A stretch of 64,000 nucleotides of DNA from Zavarzinella formosa DSM 19928 (GTDB lineage Bacteria > Planctomycetota > Planctomycetia > Gemmatales > Gemmataceae): positions 699,670-763,669 of the forward strand of contig NZ_JH636439.1 in the NCBI RefSeq assembly GCF_000255705.1. Direction: 5' to 3'. The translations under genes were made by a program, and so were the position numbers. The notes beneath the pieces were generated by a model. The model had not been told where the DNA came from, did no database searches, and saw only the letters and a list, made by a program, of their open reading frames with translations. Positions within the stretch are counted from its first letter, which is position 1. Every line of letters starts with the position of its first letter. Below are positions 47,717-57,444 of the stretch, piece by piece.

Positions 47717-48853
47717 ATGGGCGATGCGATTCGGCACGACCTGCTGGCAAAAGCGGAAACGGTCGTGGTCAAGGTTGGAACAAATGTGCTGGCGGATTCC
47801 AAGGGTTCGCTGGACCGTGCCCGCATGCAATCCCTCGCGGATCAACTGGCCCGGTTGCGATCCACCGGCAAGCGGGTCGTGCTGGTCAGTTCCGGGGCCA
47901 TCGGGGCCGGGGTGGGCCGATTGAACCTTGGAAAACGCCCAACGGATTTGCCCCATTTGCAAGCGTGCGCGGCCGTCGGACAGTGCGCCTTGATGCAGGT
48001 TTATCAGGAATGTCTGACACCGCACGGCATCGCGGCCGCCCAGATTTTGCTCACCGCCGGGGATTTTGACAATCGCGCCCGGTATCTTAATGCTCGTCAT
48101 ACCATTATGATGTTGTTTGAGTATGGCTGCCTGCCGATCATCAACGAGAACGACACTGTGTCCGTCGCCGAGATCAAATTCGGGGACAACGACCAACTCG
48201 CGGCGATGGTCGCCAATTTGCTGCAAGCCCCGTTGTTGATTCTGCTGACAAATGTGGACGGCCTTTACACTGGCGATCCGCGAAGCGATCCCTCGGCCAA
48301 ACTGGTGGCCACTGTGCCGCACATCGACCGGGCGATCACGGAAATGGCAGGGACCACTAAAAGCGTTCTCGGCACCGGGGGGATGAAAAGCAAACTACGG
48401 GCGGCCCGGTTGGCGACGGCAGCAGGCGGGGCCGTCATCATGGCCAACGGTTCTACGGATGGGATTCTGGATGCGATCACCGAAGGAAAACCAGTCGGCA
48501 CATTGTTCTTAGCGCATGGGGAAGGACTGTCGGCCCGGCGGCGCTGGCTGGGGTTCACCGCCCGGCCGCAAGGCGTTTTCCGGCTTGATGCCGGGGCGAG
48601 AAAAGCGGTGGAACAAAGCGGCAAAAGCTTGTTGCCCGTCGGCGTGGTGACTGTAGAGGGAACCTTCCGCAAAGGAGAAGTGGTGTCTCTTTGTGATGCG
48701 GATGGTGTGGAGTTTGCCCGCGGACTGACGAATTATTCCAGCGCCGACGCCGAGCGAATTCGGGGGTTGGCGACCGACCAAATCGAAAGGGCCGTCGGCA
48801 AGCTCCCCTATGTCGAGATGATCCACCGCGACAATCTGGCGGTGGTTGGCTGA
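47717..48853 (+). CDS. proB: Glutamate 5-kinase
   Basis: A 378-residue enzyme that phosphorylates glutamate in the first step of proline synthesis. The amino-acid-kinase domain starts with ETVVVKVGTNVLAD and continues VVLVSSGAIGAGVGRL, LPIINENDTVSVAEIKFGDNDQLAAMVA and GTGGMKSKLRAARLA. A C-terminal PUA domain (about 280-370: GVVTVEGTFRKGEVVSLCDADG, ARGLTNYSSADAERIRG) is present, as in full-length ProB. I use the ATG at 47717 (GAGG 6 bases upstream); a GTG at 47702 is also possible. It is divergent from the ECF unit and its stop codon directly abuts the porin stop on the other strand. Confidence 0.96.
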   Translation: MGDAIRHDLLAKAETVVVKVGTNVLADSKGSLDRARMQSLADQLARLRSTGKRVVLVSSGAIGAGVGRLNLGKRPTDLPHLQACAAVGQCALMQVYQECLTPHGIAAAQILLTAGDFDNRARYLNARHTIMMLFEYGCLPIINENDTVSVAEIKFGDNDQLAAMVANLLQAPLLILLTNVDGLYTGDPRSDPSAKLVATVPHIDRAITEMAGTTKSVLGTGGMKSKLRAARLATAAGGAVIMANGSTDGILDAITEGKPVGTLFLAHGEGLSARRRWLGFTARPQGVFRLDAGARKAVEQSGKSLLPVGVVTVEGTFRKGEVVSLCDADGVEFARGLTNYSSADAERIRGLATDQIERAVGKLPYVEMIHRDNLAVVG

Positions 48854-50482
48854 TTAAAAGTCCATCGCGAGCCGTAGCCCCAGCCCTTGGACATATCCAT
48901 CATTGGCCGGGTTCGGGGCATTGCGATAGAGGCAGGTATAGTTCAACTGCCACTTCATATACGGGTTCAGATACCAGTTCAATCCAAGAGTCACATCTTG
49001 CGTCATGCCGCCCTTGATCCCGTTGTTGTCGAGGTCGAGAAACGAAACGCGCAAGCCGAGTTCCCAAGCTCCCATGCCGTGACCCATGCCCCCTTTGCAT
49101 GATTCGCATTCATCCCCGGCTTGATTCCAGTTGAATCCGCTAAAATTGCTTCTCGGCGTGACACGAGTGAAGGCAAATCGGCCGCGGTCGTAGGTCTTGT
49201 GTTCTCCGGTGATGAAATACAACACTTCGGCATAGCCCCCTTGGAAGAATGCCGTGCCGAGATTCAAACGGGGACCGGGACCGGTGGCCGGAATCGTCGC
49301 ATTGCCCACTTGGGTTGCGTAGTATTCCGTCTGCAATGTCCAAGGCCCGTTGACCGCGACAAATTCCGGCACGATCATGTCCCGGCCGGACCCCATCATG
49401 ATGGCATCCGCGACGACGTTGTGCAGCACGGCGGGGCCATCCCGGATCATCAACCGGGCGCGAAGACGTTCCACGTGATCGTCCAAGTCCCGGTGGCTGA
49501 CGCCGACGCCGAGGTGAACGAGTTGTTCGCCGTCGTTCTCCCACACCGGCAAATAGGCGATACGGCCCGTGAGATCGTATTCCCCGTCCCCGGTGTTCCA
49601 GCCGAACACGTTGCGCGTGTTCTTAAAGACCCCCAAGGCTCCGTAAAGTCGCTTGTCAAGAAACTGGTTGAACAACATCACGCCCGGTTCAAAACCGTTG
49701 TCTTGGTTTTCCACGAAGGCGTCGAAGGCCAGCGAGCGTTCCATGAAGTTCAAAAACCGGCTGCTTGTTTGGTGTTCAAAGCTCACCGGCGGCTTCTGGT
49801 TTCCGACCCGCAGATTGCCGACGTAAGGGATGTCCTTGAAAGTCACCCACAAATCGGTCGGAGCCGGAGTGTTTGCGGGAACGACGTTCCCCGTTGTTCC
49901 ACCCGGATCCGTGTTGAACGTGTTAACGAAGTCGAATTCCATCAGGAAGTCGATGTTCTTGTAAAGCGTTCCTCCGAAATCGAACCGTGCCCGTCGAAAA
50001 TTGACGGCATCCTGAACATCCCCGATGCCCCCCTTCGACCGTGGCGCTTGCACGGCATCATTGGTTGACAGCCAAGTGCCGTCAATTTGCAGTCGGCCGC
50101 CGACAAAGAACTTGAACGCCGCGTCGGGCGTTTCAACGTGCAAAAAGTGTTCGTCGCCCGGTTTGAACTTCAGGAAGGGATCGTTTCCGCCCATCGCCCG
50201 TTGTTCAAAAGGAAGAAAATTCGACGGAGCCATATTCGATGAGGCCGGCATCGAGAGTGGCTTGCCTTTGTCGCCACTTCCTCCCGAGGGCATCGAGTTC
50301 ATTATTTCATCGGGGCTTGGCAATTCGGAATAAGTGGTGCCTTTGGGCAACACAGGCGCCTCATCGGCGTCTCGGAGGCGCACATAGCCCTTGCTGAACT
50401 CTTGGGCGAGAACCGTGGATGACATCAGGGCGCTCACCATAAGCAGCGCAACCAAGTCAAATGAGCGAATCCGACGGATCAT
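48854..50482 (-). CDS. Phosphate-selective (OprO/OprP-like) outer-membrane porin
   Basis: A 542-residue beta-barrel protein. A signal peptide (about residues 1-29, FDLVALLMVSALMSSTVLAQ) is followed by a linker and then OprP-like barrel sequence: FKFFVGGRLQIDGTWLSTND, NFRRARFDFGGTLYKNIDFLMEFDF, LRVGNQKPPVSFEHQTSSRF, ERSLAFDAF, GGYAEVLYFITGEHKTYDRGRFAF and WELGLRVSFLDLDNNGIKGG, with a C-terminal aromatic strand ending LRLAMDF. Such planctomycete porins probably pass phosphate or other anions. I chose the ATG at 50482 because it begins the signal peptide; the upstream in-frame reading overlaps the argH promoter region. Confidence 0.9.
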   Translation of the reverse strand: MIRRIRSFDLVALLMVSALMSSTVLAQEFSKGYVRLRDADEAPVLPKGTTYSELPSPDEIMNSMPSGGSGDKGKPLSMPASSNMAPSNFLPFEQRAMGGNDPFLKFKPGDEHFLHVETPDAAFKFFVGGRLQIDGTWLSTNDAVQAPRSKGGIGDVQDAVNFRRARFDFGGTLYKNIDFLMEFDFVNTFNTDPGGTTGNVVPANTPAPTDLWVTFKDIPYVGNLRVGNQKPPVSFEHQTSSRFLNFMERSLAFDAFVENQDNGFEPGVMLFNQFLDKRLYGALGVFKNTRNVFGWNTGDGEYDLTGRIAYLPVWENDGEQLVHLGVGVSHRDLDDHVERLRARLMIRDGPAVLHNVVADAIMMGSGRDMIVPEFVAVNGPWTLQTEYYATQVGNATIPATGPGPRLNLGTAFFQGGYAEVLYFITGEHKTYDRGRFAFTRVTPRSNFSGFNWNQAGDECESCKGGMGHGMGAWELGLRVSFLDLDNNGIKGGMTQDVTLGLNWYLNPYMKWQLNYTCLYRNAPNPANDGYVQGLGLRLAMDF

Positions 50483-50731
50483 CGACAACAACCCCGTGCG
50501 AGAGAGTGAAAATACAACGAGTTTACCGATAATACGGGTTACATCGGCTTTGCCGATTGTGCGGCATGACGAGAAAGCAAGGATTCTGGCCCGCACGATT
50601 TTTCCCCAAACCCCGGCCTTTCCACCGGGAGACAAATTCGACACGCCGCATAGAATGTTGCCAATCAGCGGGCCGGGCCACCCGAAGACGTTTCAGTGGC
50701 CCGGCCTGCCGCATTTTTCGCCGGTCGTGCA

Positions 50732-52123
50732 ATGAGCCAAAAGACTTGGGGCGGTCGTTTTTCCGCACCCACCGACAAACTGGTTGAACAGTTCACCGAA
50801 TCAATCAGCGTTGATTCCCGCCTGTTCCCGCATGACATCCGAGCGAGTCAGGCCCACGCGGTCATGCTGTCCGAAGTCGGTCTGCTCACCACGGCCGAGG
50901 CGGGGAAGATCGTCGCCGCTCTCGACGATATCCGCGAGGATCTGGAAAACAACCGCATCCCGTTCCGCACGGCTCTCGAAGACATCCACACGCACATCGA
51001 GAGCGAACTCATTTTCCGTTTGGACAAACAGGGGTTGGGCGATCTGGGGCGAAAACTCCATACCGCCCGGAGCCGGAACGATCAGGTTGTCACCGATCTG
51101 AAACTCTGGACCCGCGACTCGATCGACATGCTCGATCATCTGCTGGCCGAGTTACAACGATCCTTCCTCGATTTCGGTCTGCGACACCGGGACGTGATTA
51201 TCCCGGCTTACACACATATGCAACGGGCCCAACCGGTGTTGGTCCCCCACTACGCCCTTGCCTATGTGGAAAAATTCCAGCGGGACCGCGACCGGCTTGC
51301 CGATGCCCGCAAACGGGTCAATGTGCTGCCGCTCGGAGCCGCCGCTCTTGCGGGTTCCTCGTTGCCCATTAACCGATATTCCGTTGCAAAGCAACTCGGG
51401 TTTGACGAGGTCGCCCGAAACAGCTTGGATGTGTCCAGCGACCGGGATTTTGCGGCCGAGTTCGTTTTTGGCCTGTCCCTGATTGCCGTTCACCTGAGCA
51501 ACTGGTCCGAGGAGTGGATTCTCTGGACCACCACGGAGTTCGACACCATCGAACTGCCGGACGAGTTTTGCACCGGTTCCAGCATTATGCCGCACAAAAA
51601 GAACCCGGATGTGCTGGAACTGACTCGCGGGAAAACCGGCCGAGTGTTGGGACACTTGCACCATCTTTTGGTCATGATGAAGGGCCTGCCGATGGCCTAC
51701 AACCGAGATATGCAGGAAGACAAACCGGCGATGTTTGATGCCGCCGACACCGTGACCGCCTCCGTGCAGATTGCCGCCGCGTTGGTTCGCAAGGCGAAAA
51801 TCAAGACCGCCAGCGTCGCCGCCCGGCTGGATCAGGGATTCTTGGACGCCACCACGTTAATGGAGTCATTCATCTCGCGGGGGGTGCCGATGCGAACCGC
51901 GCACGAGGCCGTGGGGCTGTTGGTGAGAGAGTGCGAGCAGAAGAAATTGAAACTCTCCGATCTTCCGACATCCAAATTTGATGAAGTCTGCCCCGGCGAA
52001 GGAGCGGCCGTTCGCGCTGTGCTGGGAGTGGCGAACTCGATCAAAGCCTTCCAGAGTTATGGTTCCACCGCTCCCCACTCTGTGGAAACACAACTGAAAG
52101 AGTGGCAGGCGAAGCTCGCGTAG
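50732..52123 (+). CDS. argH: Argininosuccinate lyase
   Basis: A 463-residue enzyme cleaving argininosuccinate to arginine and fumarate, the last step of arginine synthesis. Family features: KTWGGRFSAPTDKLVEQF at the start, HTARSRNDQVVTDLKLW, the HMQRAQPV loop, and the fumarase/aspartase signature GSSIMPHKKNPD. The start is the ATG at 50732 (MSQKTWGG). It is divergent from the porin gene and lies 39 bp before lysA, so the two amino-acid genes are probably co-transcribed. Confidence 0.97.
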   Translation: MSQKTWGGRFSAPTDKLVEQFTESISVDSRLFPHDIRASQAHAVMLSEVGLLTTAEAGKIVAALDDIREDLENNRIPFRTALEDIHTHIESELIFRLDKQGLGDLGRKLHTARSRNDQVVTDLKLWTRDSIDMLDHLLAELQRSFLDFGLRHRDVIIPAYTHMQRAQPVLVPHYALAYVEKFQRDRDRLADARKRVNVLPLGAAALAGSSLPINRYSVAKQLGFDEVARNSLDVSSDRDFAAEFVFGLSLIAVHLSNWSEEWILWTTTEFDTIELPDEFCTGSSIMPHKKNPDVLELTRGKTGRVLGHLHHLLVMMKGLPMAYNRDMQEDKPAMFDAADTVTASVQIAAALVRKAKIKTASVAARLDQGFLDATTLMESFISRGVPMRTAHEAVGLLVRECEQKKLKLSDLPTSKFDEVCPGEGAAVRAVLGVANSIKAFQSYGSTAPHSVETQLKEWQAKLA

Positions 52124-52162
52124 GCGTTCCGGTTGAAATTGTGATTCGGCTCCGAGGAAATC

Positions 52163-53452
52163 ATGGATCATTTTGAGTATCGCGGTCGTGAGTTGTTCTG
52201 CGAGGACATCCCCGTCCGCGAGCTGGCCGAGAAATACGGCACGCCATTGTTTGTCTACAGTTCGGCGACGTTGCTCCATCACTTGAAACAGATTCAAACG
52301 GCGTTCGCCTCGGCGAATCCGGTGATTTGTTACAGCGTGAAAACGAACGGCAACATCCACATCGCCAAATTGATGGCCGATCATGGATCGGGCTTCGATG
52401 TCACCTCCGGTGGCGAACTTTATCGGGCGCTCAAAGCCGGGGCGACCGGGGACAAGATTGTCTTCGCCGGCGTCGGCAAAACCGACCCGGAAATCAAATA
52501 CGCCCTCGAACAGGACATTTTGTTTTTCAATGTCGAGAGTGAAGAAGAACTGCACAATCTCGGCGCCGTCGCCAAGTCGGTTGGCAAAGTGGCTCGGGCG
52601 ACCCTCCGTGTGAACCCGGACCTTCCCCCGAAAACCCATGCGAAGACGGATACCTCCGTCAAAGGTGTGAAGTTCGGGTTGGACATCGACACGGTGGTGG
52701 AAGTGGCCCGTGGCGTCGTCGGCCATCCGAATCTTCAGGTGGTCGGGTTGCACATGCACCTCGGTTCGCCGATTTTATCGGCCGATCCGTATCGGCAGGG
52801 GATCGAGAAGGGATTGAAGCTTATCGAGGCGTTTCGACAGATGGGCCACCCGATCAAGTATCTCAACATGGGTGGCGGTTTCGGCATTCACTACCGCAAG
52901 CAAGAAGCCCTTCCGGCTGGTGCTTTCGCGGAAGTGATTCTTCCGGGCGTGAAGGCGGCCAATTGTCAGTTGGTGCTGGAACCGGGCCGGTTTGTCGTCG
53001 GGAATGCGGGCATCCTCGTCAGCCGTGTGGTGTTCACCAAGGAATCCGGCGGCAAGCATTACATCATTCAAGACGCCGCGATGAACGACCTCATCCGGCC
53101 GACGTTATACGACTCGTTCCACCGCATCTGGCCGGTGCAACCCGCCGGTAATTTGCCCGCCCCGCCGACGGATTACGAGGTCGAAATTCCCGACACTTTC
53201 AAACAAAACGTCGTTGGCCCCGTTTGTGAATCGGGGGACTACCTCGCCAAAGACCGGGCCTTGCCCGTCATGAAACGAGGCGATCTTCTCGCCACGTTCA
53301 GCGCCGGGGCTTACGGCATGGCCATGAGTTCCAATTACAACGCCCGCTGTCGCGCGGCCGAAGTCCTCGTCACAGGCGGCACAGCCCGTCTGATCCGTCG
53401 TCGGGAGACGTATGAGGATTTGGTGGCCGCGGAAGTGGATTGCAAAGATTGA
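52163..53452 (+). CDS. lysA: Diaminopimelate decarboxylase
   Basis: A 429-residue PLP enzyme making lysine from meso-diaminopimelate. The PLP-binding lysine lies in CYSVKTNGNIHIAKLMADHG; further fold type III marks are SGFDVTSGGELYRAL, KFGLDIDTVVEVA, GLHMHLGSPI, NMGGGFGIHY, EPGRFVVGNAGIL and CESGDYLAKDR, and DRSL-type metal/substrate loops are in place. A GAGGAAATC site directly precedes the ATG. It follows argH by 39 bp and precedes the large exported protein. Confidence 0.97.
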   Translation: MDHFEYRGRELFCEDIPVRELAEKYGTPLFVYSSATLLHHLKQIQTAFASANPVICYSVKTNGNIHIAKLMADHGSGFDVTSGGELYRALKAGATGDKIVFAGVGKTDPEIKYALEQDILFFNVESEEELHNLGAVAKSVGKVARATLRVNPDLPPKTHAKTDTSVKGVKFGLDIDTVVEVARGVVGHPNLQVVGLHMHLGSPILSADPYRQGIEKGLKLIEAFRQMGHPIKYLNMGGGFGIHYRKQEALPAGAFAEVILPGVKAANCQLVLEPGRFVVGNAGILVSRVVFTKESGGKHYIIQDAAMNDLIRPTLYDSFHRIWPVQPAGNLPAPPTDYEVEIPDTFKQNVVGPVCESGDYLAKDRALPVMKRGDLLATFSAGAYGMAMSSNYNARCRAAEVLVTGGTARLIRRRETYEDLVAAEVDCKD

Positions 53453-53532
53453 TCCGGTCGTGTTGAATGGATATTGAGTGTGTCCGTGTCAACCGACCCC
53501 CGGTATTCCATTCGCCGACGGAGGCAGCCACC

Positions 53533-56505
53533 GTGTCGTGCCGCATTGCCCTGACATCCCTGCTCCTGCTCGCCAGTTGCCCGTTGGTCGGTCTCGCGCA
53601 GCCGGATTCGGATTTTTACCTCGTCCCCAAAACCGTCCCCGAATTCTGGCGGGCGGCTCGTTTTGAACTCCGCACCGGAAGTTACGAACGGGCGGCCGAG
53701 CGGATCAAGGGTTTGCTCGCCCTCAACCCGGACGAGAAAACCCTTTTCGACCTCGCGGAAAACCCGCCTGTTGGTGGTGAATCCGGCGTCACGCAATTCT
53801 TGAAACTCCGCAACATTCCCAGATGGAATGTGAACGACAAGCTCAATGGAGAAGCCAAGGAGAACGTCGAAAAGCTCATCAGTCAGGTGACAACCGCCGT
53901 CAACAACGAATTGAAAAGCGAAGTTCGCATCAATCGCTTCATCAAAGCCCTCGTGGGAGAGCAAGAGGAATCGGCTTACGCGATCAAGGAACTCCGTCGT
54001 TCCGGCAAGGCCGTTGTCCCGTTGCTTTGCTCCATCCTCTCGAACAAGCCGGATGACGAAACTCGGAACGCCATTTTTCAGGCCATTCCCCAACTCGGGG
54101 ATGACACGATCCCCGGCTTCGTGGCCTATCTGAGCATTGCCGAACAACCCGATCAGGTCGAGTTGATTTCGTGTTTTCAAAAGCGGGGTGATTTCCGGGA
54201 GATGGTCAGCCGCGTGCAGTCCGACCCGGTTCCCACGCTGCTGTATCTCTGGGGTAATCCGAACAGCGCCGCCACGGTGAAAAACGCCGCTTTGCGAGGG
54301 GCGACGCTGTGGACGCTCAAAGATCCCACGTTGTCCGCGAAGCCGGAAATGCGCACGGCGGTGGGTCAACTAACGGCGGTTGCCAAGGGTTTTCTGGAAG
54401 GCAAGCCAAACCCCGGAAGTCCGACCGGCAACGACATGGGAACACCGACCTATCAAGTCTGGATGCCCGAGGGGAAGACGGTCAAGGAGGTTGCCCTTTC
54501 GAAATCGGCGACCTTCGAATACTACGGCCTGCGATATGCCCGTTGGGTGCTGGAACTGGAACCGGACAACGCCGCCGCCCAGGAAATATTCCTGAGCATC
54601 GCCATTGAGGGGCAGGCCAATCGCACCGGGGGCACGTTGCCGCTTTCCAAGACGGCCCCCCAACTCAATTCCGTGCTGTCCACGGCTTCATATTCGTTGC
54701 TGACCAGCTTGTTGGAAGACGCCATGCGGAACAAAAAGACGGCCATTACCCTGGCCGTGGTTCGCACGCTTGGCGAACGGGCCGAACTGCGGGCGGGCAA
54801 GTCCGAGGAAATCCGGGTGGATGGCGAGAAGACTAAATTCCGGCCCTCCGTGTTGGTGAAAGCCCTCGATTATCCCGATCCTCGCGTGAAGTTTGCCGCC
54901 GCCGACGCTCTCTTGAAGATTCCCGGCGAACCGACCCACGGCCGCACGGATGAGATCATGAAGTTGTTGATGGCGACTCTCGCCGCCGACCCGCCTGCCG
55001 GGGCGAAACAAAAGGCTCTTTACGCCGACCCGGACCCGGTTCGCGGAAATGGCATTTCGACGGTTCTTCAGCAATCTGGCTATCAGACGGAAGTTGTGAA
55101 CACCGGCCGGGAATTGATGAAGCGGATTCAACAGTCAACGGATGTGGATTTCGTCGTGATCGACCGGCATATTGTCGATCCGATGCTCACCGACCTGTTG
55201 CCTCAATTGCGGGCCGACCTCACGGCCAAGACCCTGCCGTTGTTCGTGGTCGCCTCTGCCGAGGGAATCACGCCCGTCAACAAACTGACCGCCTTGGCCC
55301 GGCTGGCCACCATTGTGGCTTTTCAGGATCTTCCCGACGCCCCGTATCGAGAATGGCCTCGCAACGAGGCGGAACTCCGGGAATTGCGGTTGCTGAACAA
55401 CCAAATGGTCGCGGCCGTGCTCGGGCGATACGAGGCCCAAGTCAAGCGGATGACGACCATGGTTCAACAGGCTGGGTTTACCCTCGACGATCAAACCCGG
55501 AATCGTATCAGCTATCTCACGCTTCAAACGATTCCGTTCGTCACGCTTGATAGTTTTGCGCAAAACCTCTTGTTGGAAGAACGGCTCGACGCCATCAAAC
55601 TTCTGCCCCCCGGCGTTTCGGATGAATTGGCCGGTCAGAAGATTGCCCAAATCCGGCCAAGGATCGCCACGGACGAAACTCCCTCGAAACCGGAAACGGA
55701 AAACATCCTCAATTTGATGCGGACCACGAATGAAGCCGAGTCTGCTTTGCTGGCAGATCGTCTTCCTCGCATGAATGCGACTTGGGATTCCTTCTGGTCG
55801 AAAGAAACTCCGCGACTTCCCGCCATCGTCGGTGTGCGTCACCCGGACATTGAGATGGCCGTCGCCCGCAAGATTCGCGGTTACAATCGCGTTCATGTGT
55901 TGCCGGCCGTGTTCACCCCGGCCGGATTGAGCGAGGAACTGGTTCAACTGATTGATCCCAAAGCCCCGATGGTCAGCCCCGAGGAGCGGCGAGATCAGGC
56001 GGCGACGGCGATGAATTGGTTCCGAAAGATGGCTCGCGGAGAAGTTCTTGGCTATCGCGTCATGCAGGCCGAGGCTCAAATTCGACATGCCCTGAATTCG
56101 GATGAGCTGGCGTTAATCGCCATCGACACCATTGTTCGCATGCCCAGCAAGACCGGCCAGCAAGACCTTGCGACGATTGCGACATCGGACACTCGCCCGG
56201 CGCCGATTCGGATTGCCGCCGCCGAGGGGTTGATCCGCAGCGTGCAGACCTACGGCAAGTTCGTCACACCGGAACAAATTGATGCTCTGGTGGTGATCGC
56301 CAAAACCACGGAAGACGCGGATGTGAAGGCAAAACTGAATTCGGTCATCGGCGTGCTCAAACCGGATGCCAAGGTGACAGGGGGGCTGTTGAAGACCTAT
56401 ACGCCGGATCTATCGGCTGCTCCTATGAAAGAAAAGGGACCGGACCCGAAGGAAGATCCCAAGGATCCAGAGAAGAAAGAACCGGACCCGAAGGAAAAAA
56501 TGTAA
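53533..56505 (+). CDS. Large exported HEAT/TPR-like protein with embedded receiver-like domain
   Basis: A 990-residue protein with a signal peptide (SCRIALTSLLLLASCPLVGLAQ). Most of it looks like alpha-helical repeats, for instance VLVKALDYPDPRVKFAAADALLKI, a HEAT unit. Residues about 495-595 read like a response-regulator receiver: YADPDPVRGNGISTVLQQSGYQ, DVDFVVIDRHIVDP with Asp544 at the phospho-acceptor position, and LPLFVVASAEG. The tail is a Lys/Pro/Glu/Asp repeat (DPKEDPKDPEKKEPDPKEK). I chose the GTG at 53533 since GGAGG lies 9 bases upstream and it starts exactly at the signal peptide; an ATG at 53467 would add 22 polar residues. Function unknown. Confidence 0.8.
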   Translation: MSCRIALTSLLLLASCPLVGLAQPDSDFYLVPKTVPEFWRAARFELRTGSYERAAERIKGLLALNPDEKTLFDLAENPPVGGESGVTQFLKLRNIPRWNVNDKLNGEAKENVEKLISQVTTAVNNELKSEVRINRFIKALVGEQEESAYAIKELRRSGKAVVPLLCSILSNKPDDETRNAIFQAIPQLGDDTIPGFVAYLSIAEQPDQVELISCFQKRGDFREMVSRVQSDPVPTLLYLWGNPNSAATVKNAALRGATLWTLKDPTLSAKPEMRTAVGQLTAVAKGFLEGKPNPGSPTGNDMGTPTYQVWMPEGKTVKEVALSKSATFEYYGLRYARWVLELEPDNAAAQEIFLSIAIEGQANRTGGTLPLSKTAPQLNSVLSTASYSLLTSLLEDAMRNKKTAITLAVVRTLGERAELRAGKSEEIRVDGEKTKFRPSVLVKALDYPDPRVKFAAADALLKIPGEPTHGRTDEIMKLLMATLAADPPAGAKQKALYADPDPVRGNGISTVLQQSGYQTEVVNTGRELMKRIQQSTDVDFVVIDRHIVDPMLTDLLPQLRADLTAKTLPLFVVASAEGITPVNKLTALARLATIVAFQDLPDAPYREWPRNEAELRELRLLNNQMVAAVLGRYEAQVKRMTTMVQQAGFTLDDQTRNRISYLTLQTIPFVTLDSFAQNLLLEERLDAIKLLPPGVSDELAGQKIAQIRPRIATDETPSKPETENILNLMRTTNEAESALLADRLPRMNATWDSFWSKETPRLPAIVGVRHPDIEMAVARKIRGYNRVHVLPAVFTPAGLSEELVQLIDPKAPMVSPEERRDQAATAMNWFRKMARGEVLGYRVMQAEAQIRHALNSDELALIAIDTIVRMPSKTGQQDLATIATSDTRPAPIRIAAAEGLIRSVQTYGKFVTPEQIDALVVIAKTTEDADVKAKLNSVIGVLKPDAKVTGGLLKTYTPDLSAAPMKEKGPDPKEDPKDPEKKEPDPKEKM

Positions 56506-56530
56506 GTTTTGGAATGTTCATTTGTACATC

Positions 56531-56566
56531 AAAAGCCGGTCGCCTTGCCAGAGGTGGTCGGCTTTT
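56531..56566 (+). terminator. Probable terminator after the large exported protein gene
   Basis: AAAAGCCGGTCGCC (56531-56544) pairs with GGTGGTCGGCTTTT (56553-56566) over 14 positions with three G-T wobbles, loop TTGCCAGA; the right arm ends in TTTT. It lies 25 bases past the preceding stop. Confidence 0.7.
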
Positions 56567-56648
56567 ATCATTCACACACCCTTCGGGGAGGTTTTTTGCG
56601 CAAGTCCCGAACTGCCGAGTATTCTGTTGGTAACGAACTACATTCCTT

Positions 56649-57437
56649 ATGGCGGGTCCGATCATGTCCATCCAACCAAGCATTGCCGAACTGACTTCCA
56701 AAGTCGTTTCGTGGGGAGAAGATGCGGAAATGCTCGCCACGGCGGCTGACGCCCTTGGACAGGTCGAACCGCACGAAATGACCGTCGGCCTGCGGACAGA
56801 CCCCCGGACAGCCTGGACCCAATCGATGGAAGCTCTCGGGACGGATTCTGAAAAGTTGAAGGGTGTGGTCCTTCCGGGGGAATGGGGCCGTTTGGTCGTC
56901 CGGCTGGAGTCGGTGGCCGCGTTGCCGTTCGCCCTTGGGAACTACCCGCAACGGGTTCGTGAGCTTGGCACGTTGGTCCAGACGGAAGATTTGAAGTCCC
57001 TACTGGCCTCCGATCCGATCATTGACGAAACGCCGAAGGCTCTTGCCGATTGGTGTCGCAAGCAAGTCGATGCGGACAAGATGCCCCAAGCTTTGATTGC
57101 CGCCGCCTTGCATCGGGTGAGCCGAAATTATCCGATGGCCGAACGGGTTTTGGGTGATCTGGCCCCCAAAGTTCCGTTTGAATGGCTGACGATGCTGGAA
57201 AACGAACGGGCCACTTTGCTTTGGGAACGCGGCCTTCATGCTGCCGCCAAAACACTGTGGGATTCCCTGCCGGACACCAACCCGGTCATTTTCAACCGGG
57301 GCATGGCCTCGCTGTTCCTCGGCGAATCGCAAATGGCGATCGCCCACTTCCGCAAACTGGCCGACCAACTTCCGGAAGCCAGTGCCTGGCATCACTTGGC
57401 CAGCCTTTATCTGGCCCTTGCCGAAATGCGGGCGTAA
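56649..57437 (+). CDS. Hypothetical TPR-like helical protein
   Basis: A 262-residue cytoplasmic protein with no signal peptide. The C-terminal third shows TPR-like helix pairs (VIFNRGMASLFLGESQMAIAHFRKLAD, SAWHHLASLYLALAEMRA). The N-terminal part has no motif that I recognise (GEDAEMLATAADALGQVEPHEMTV). No ribosome site is clear at the ATG 56649; the ATG at 56664 is equally possible. It ends 7 bases from the convergent ribonuclease Z gene. Function unknown. Confidence 0.75.
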   Translation: MAGPIMSIQPSIAELTSKVVSWGEDAEMLATAADALGQVEPHEMTVGLRTDPRTAWTQSMEALGTDSEKLKGVVLPGEWGRLVVRLESVAALPFALGNYPQRVRELGTLVQTEDLKSLLASDPIIDETPKALADWCRKQVDADKMPQALIAAALHRVSRNYPMAERVLGDLAPKVPFEWLTMLENERATLLWERGLHAAAKTLWDSLPDTNPVIFNRGMASLFLGESQMAIAHFRKLADQLPEASAWHHLASLYLALAEMRA

Positions 57438-57444
57438 AAGCCTG

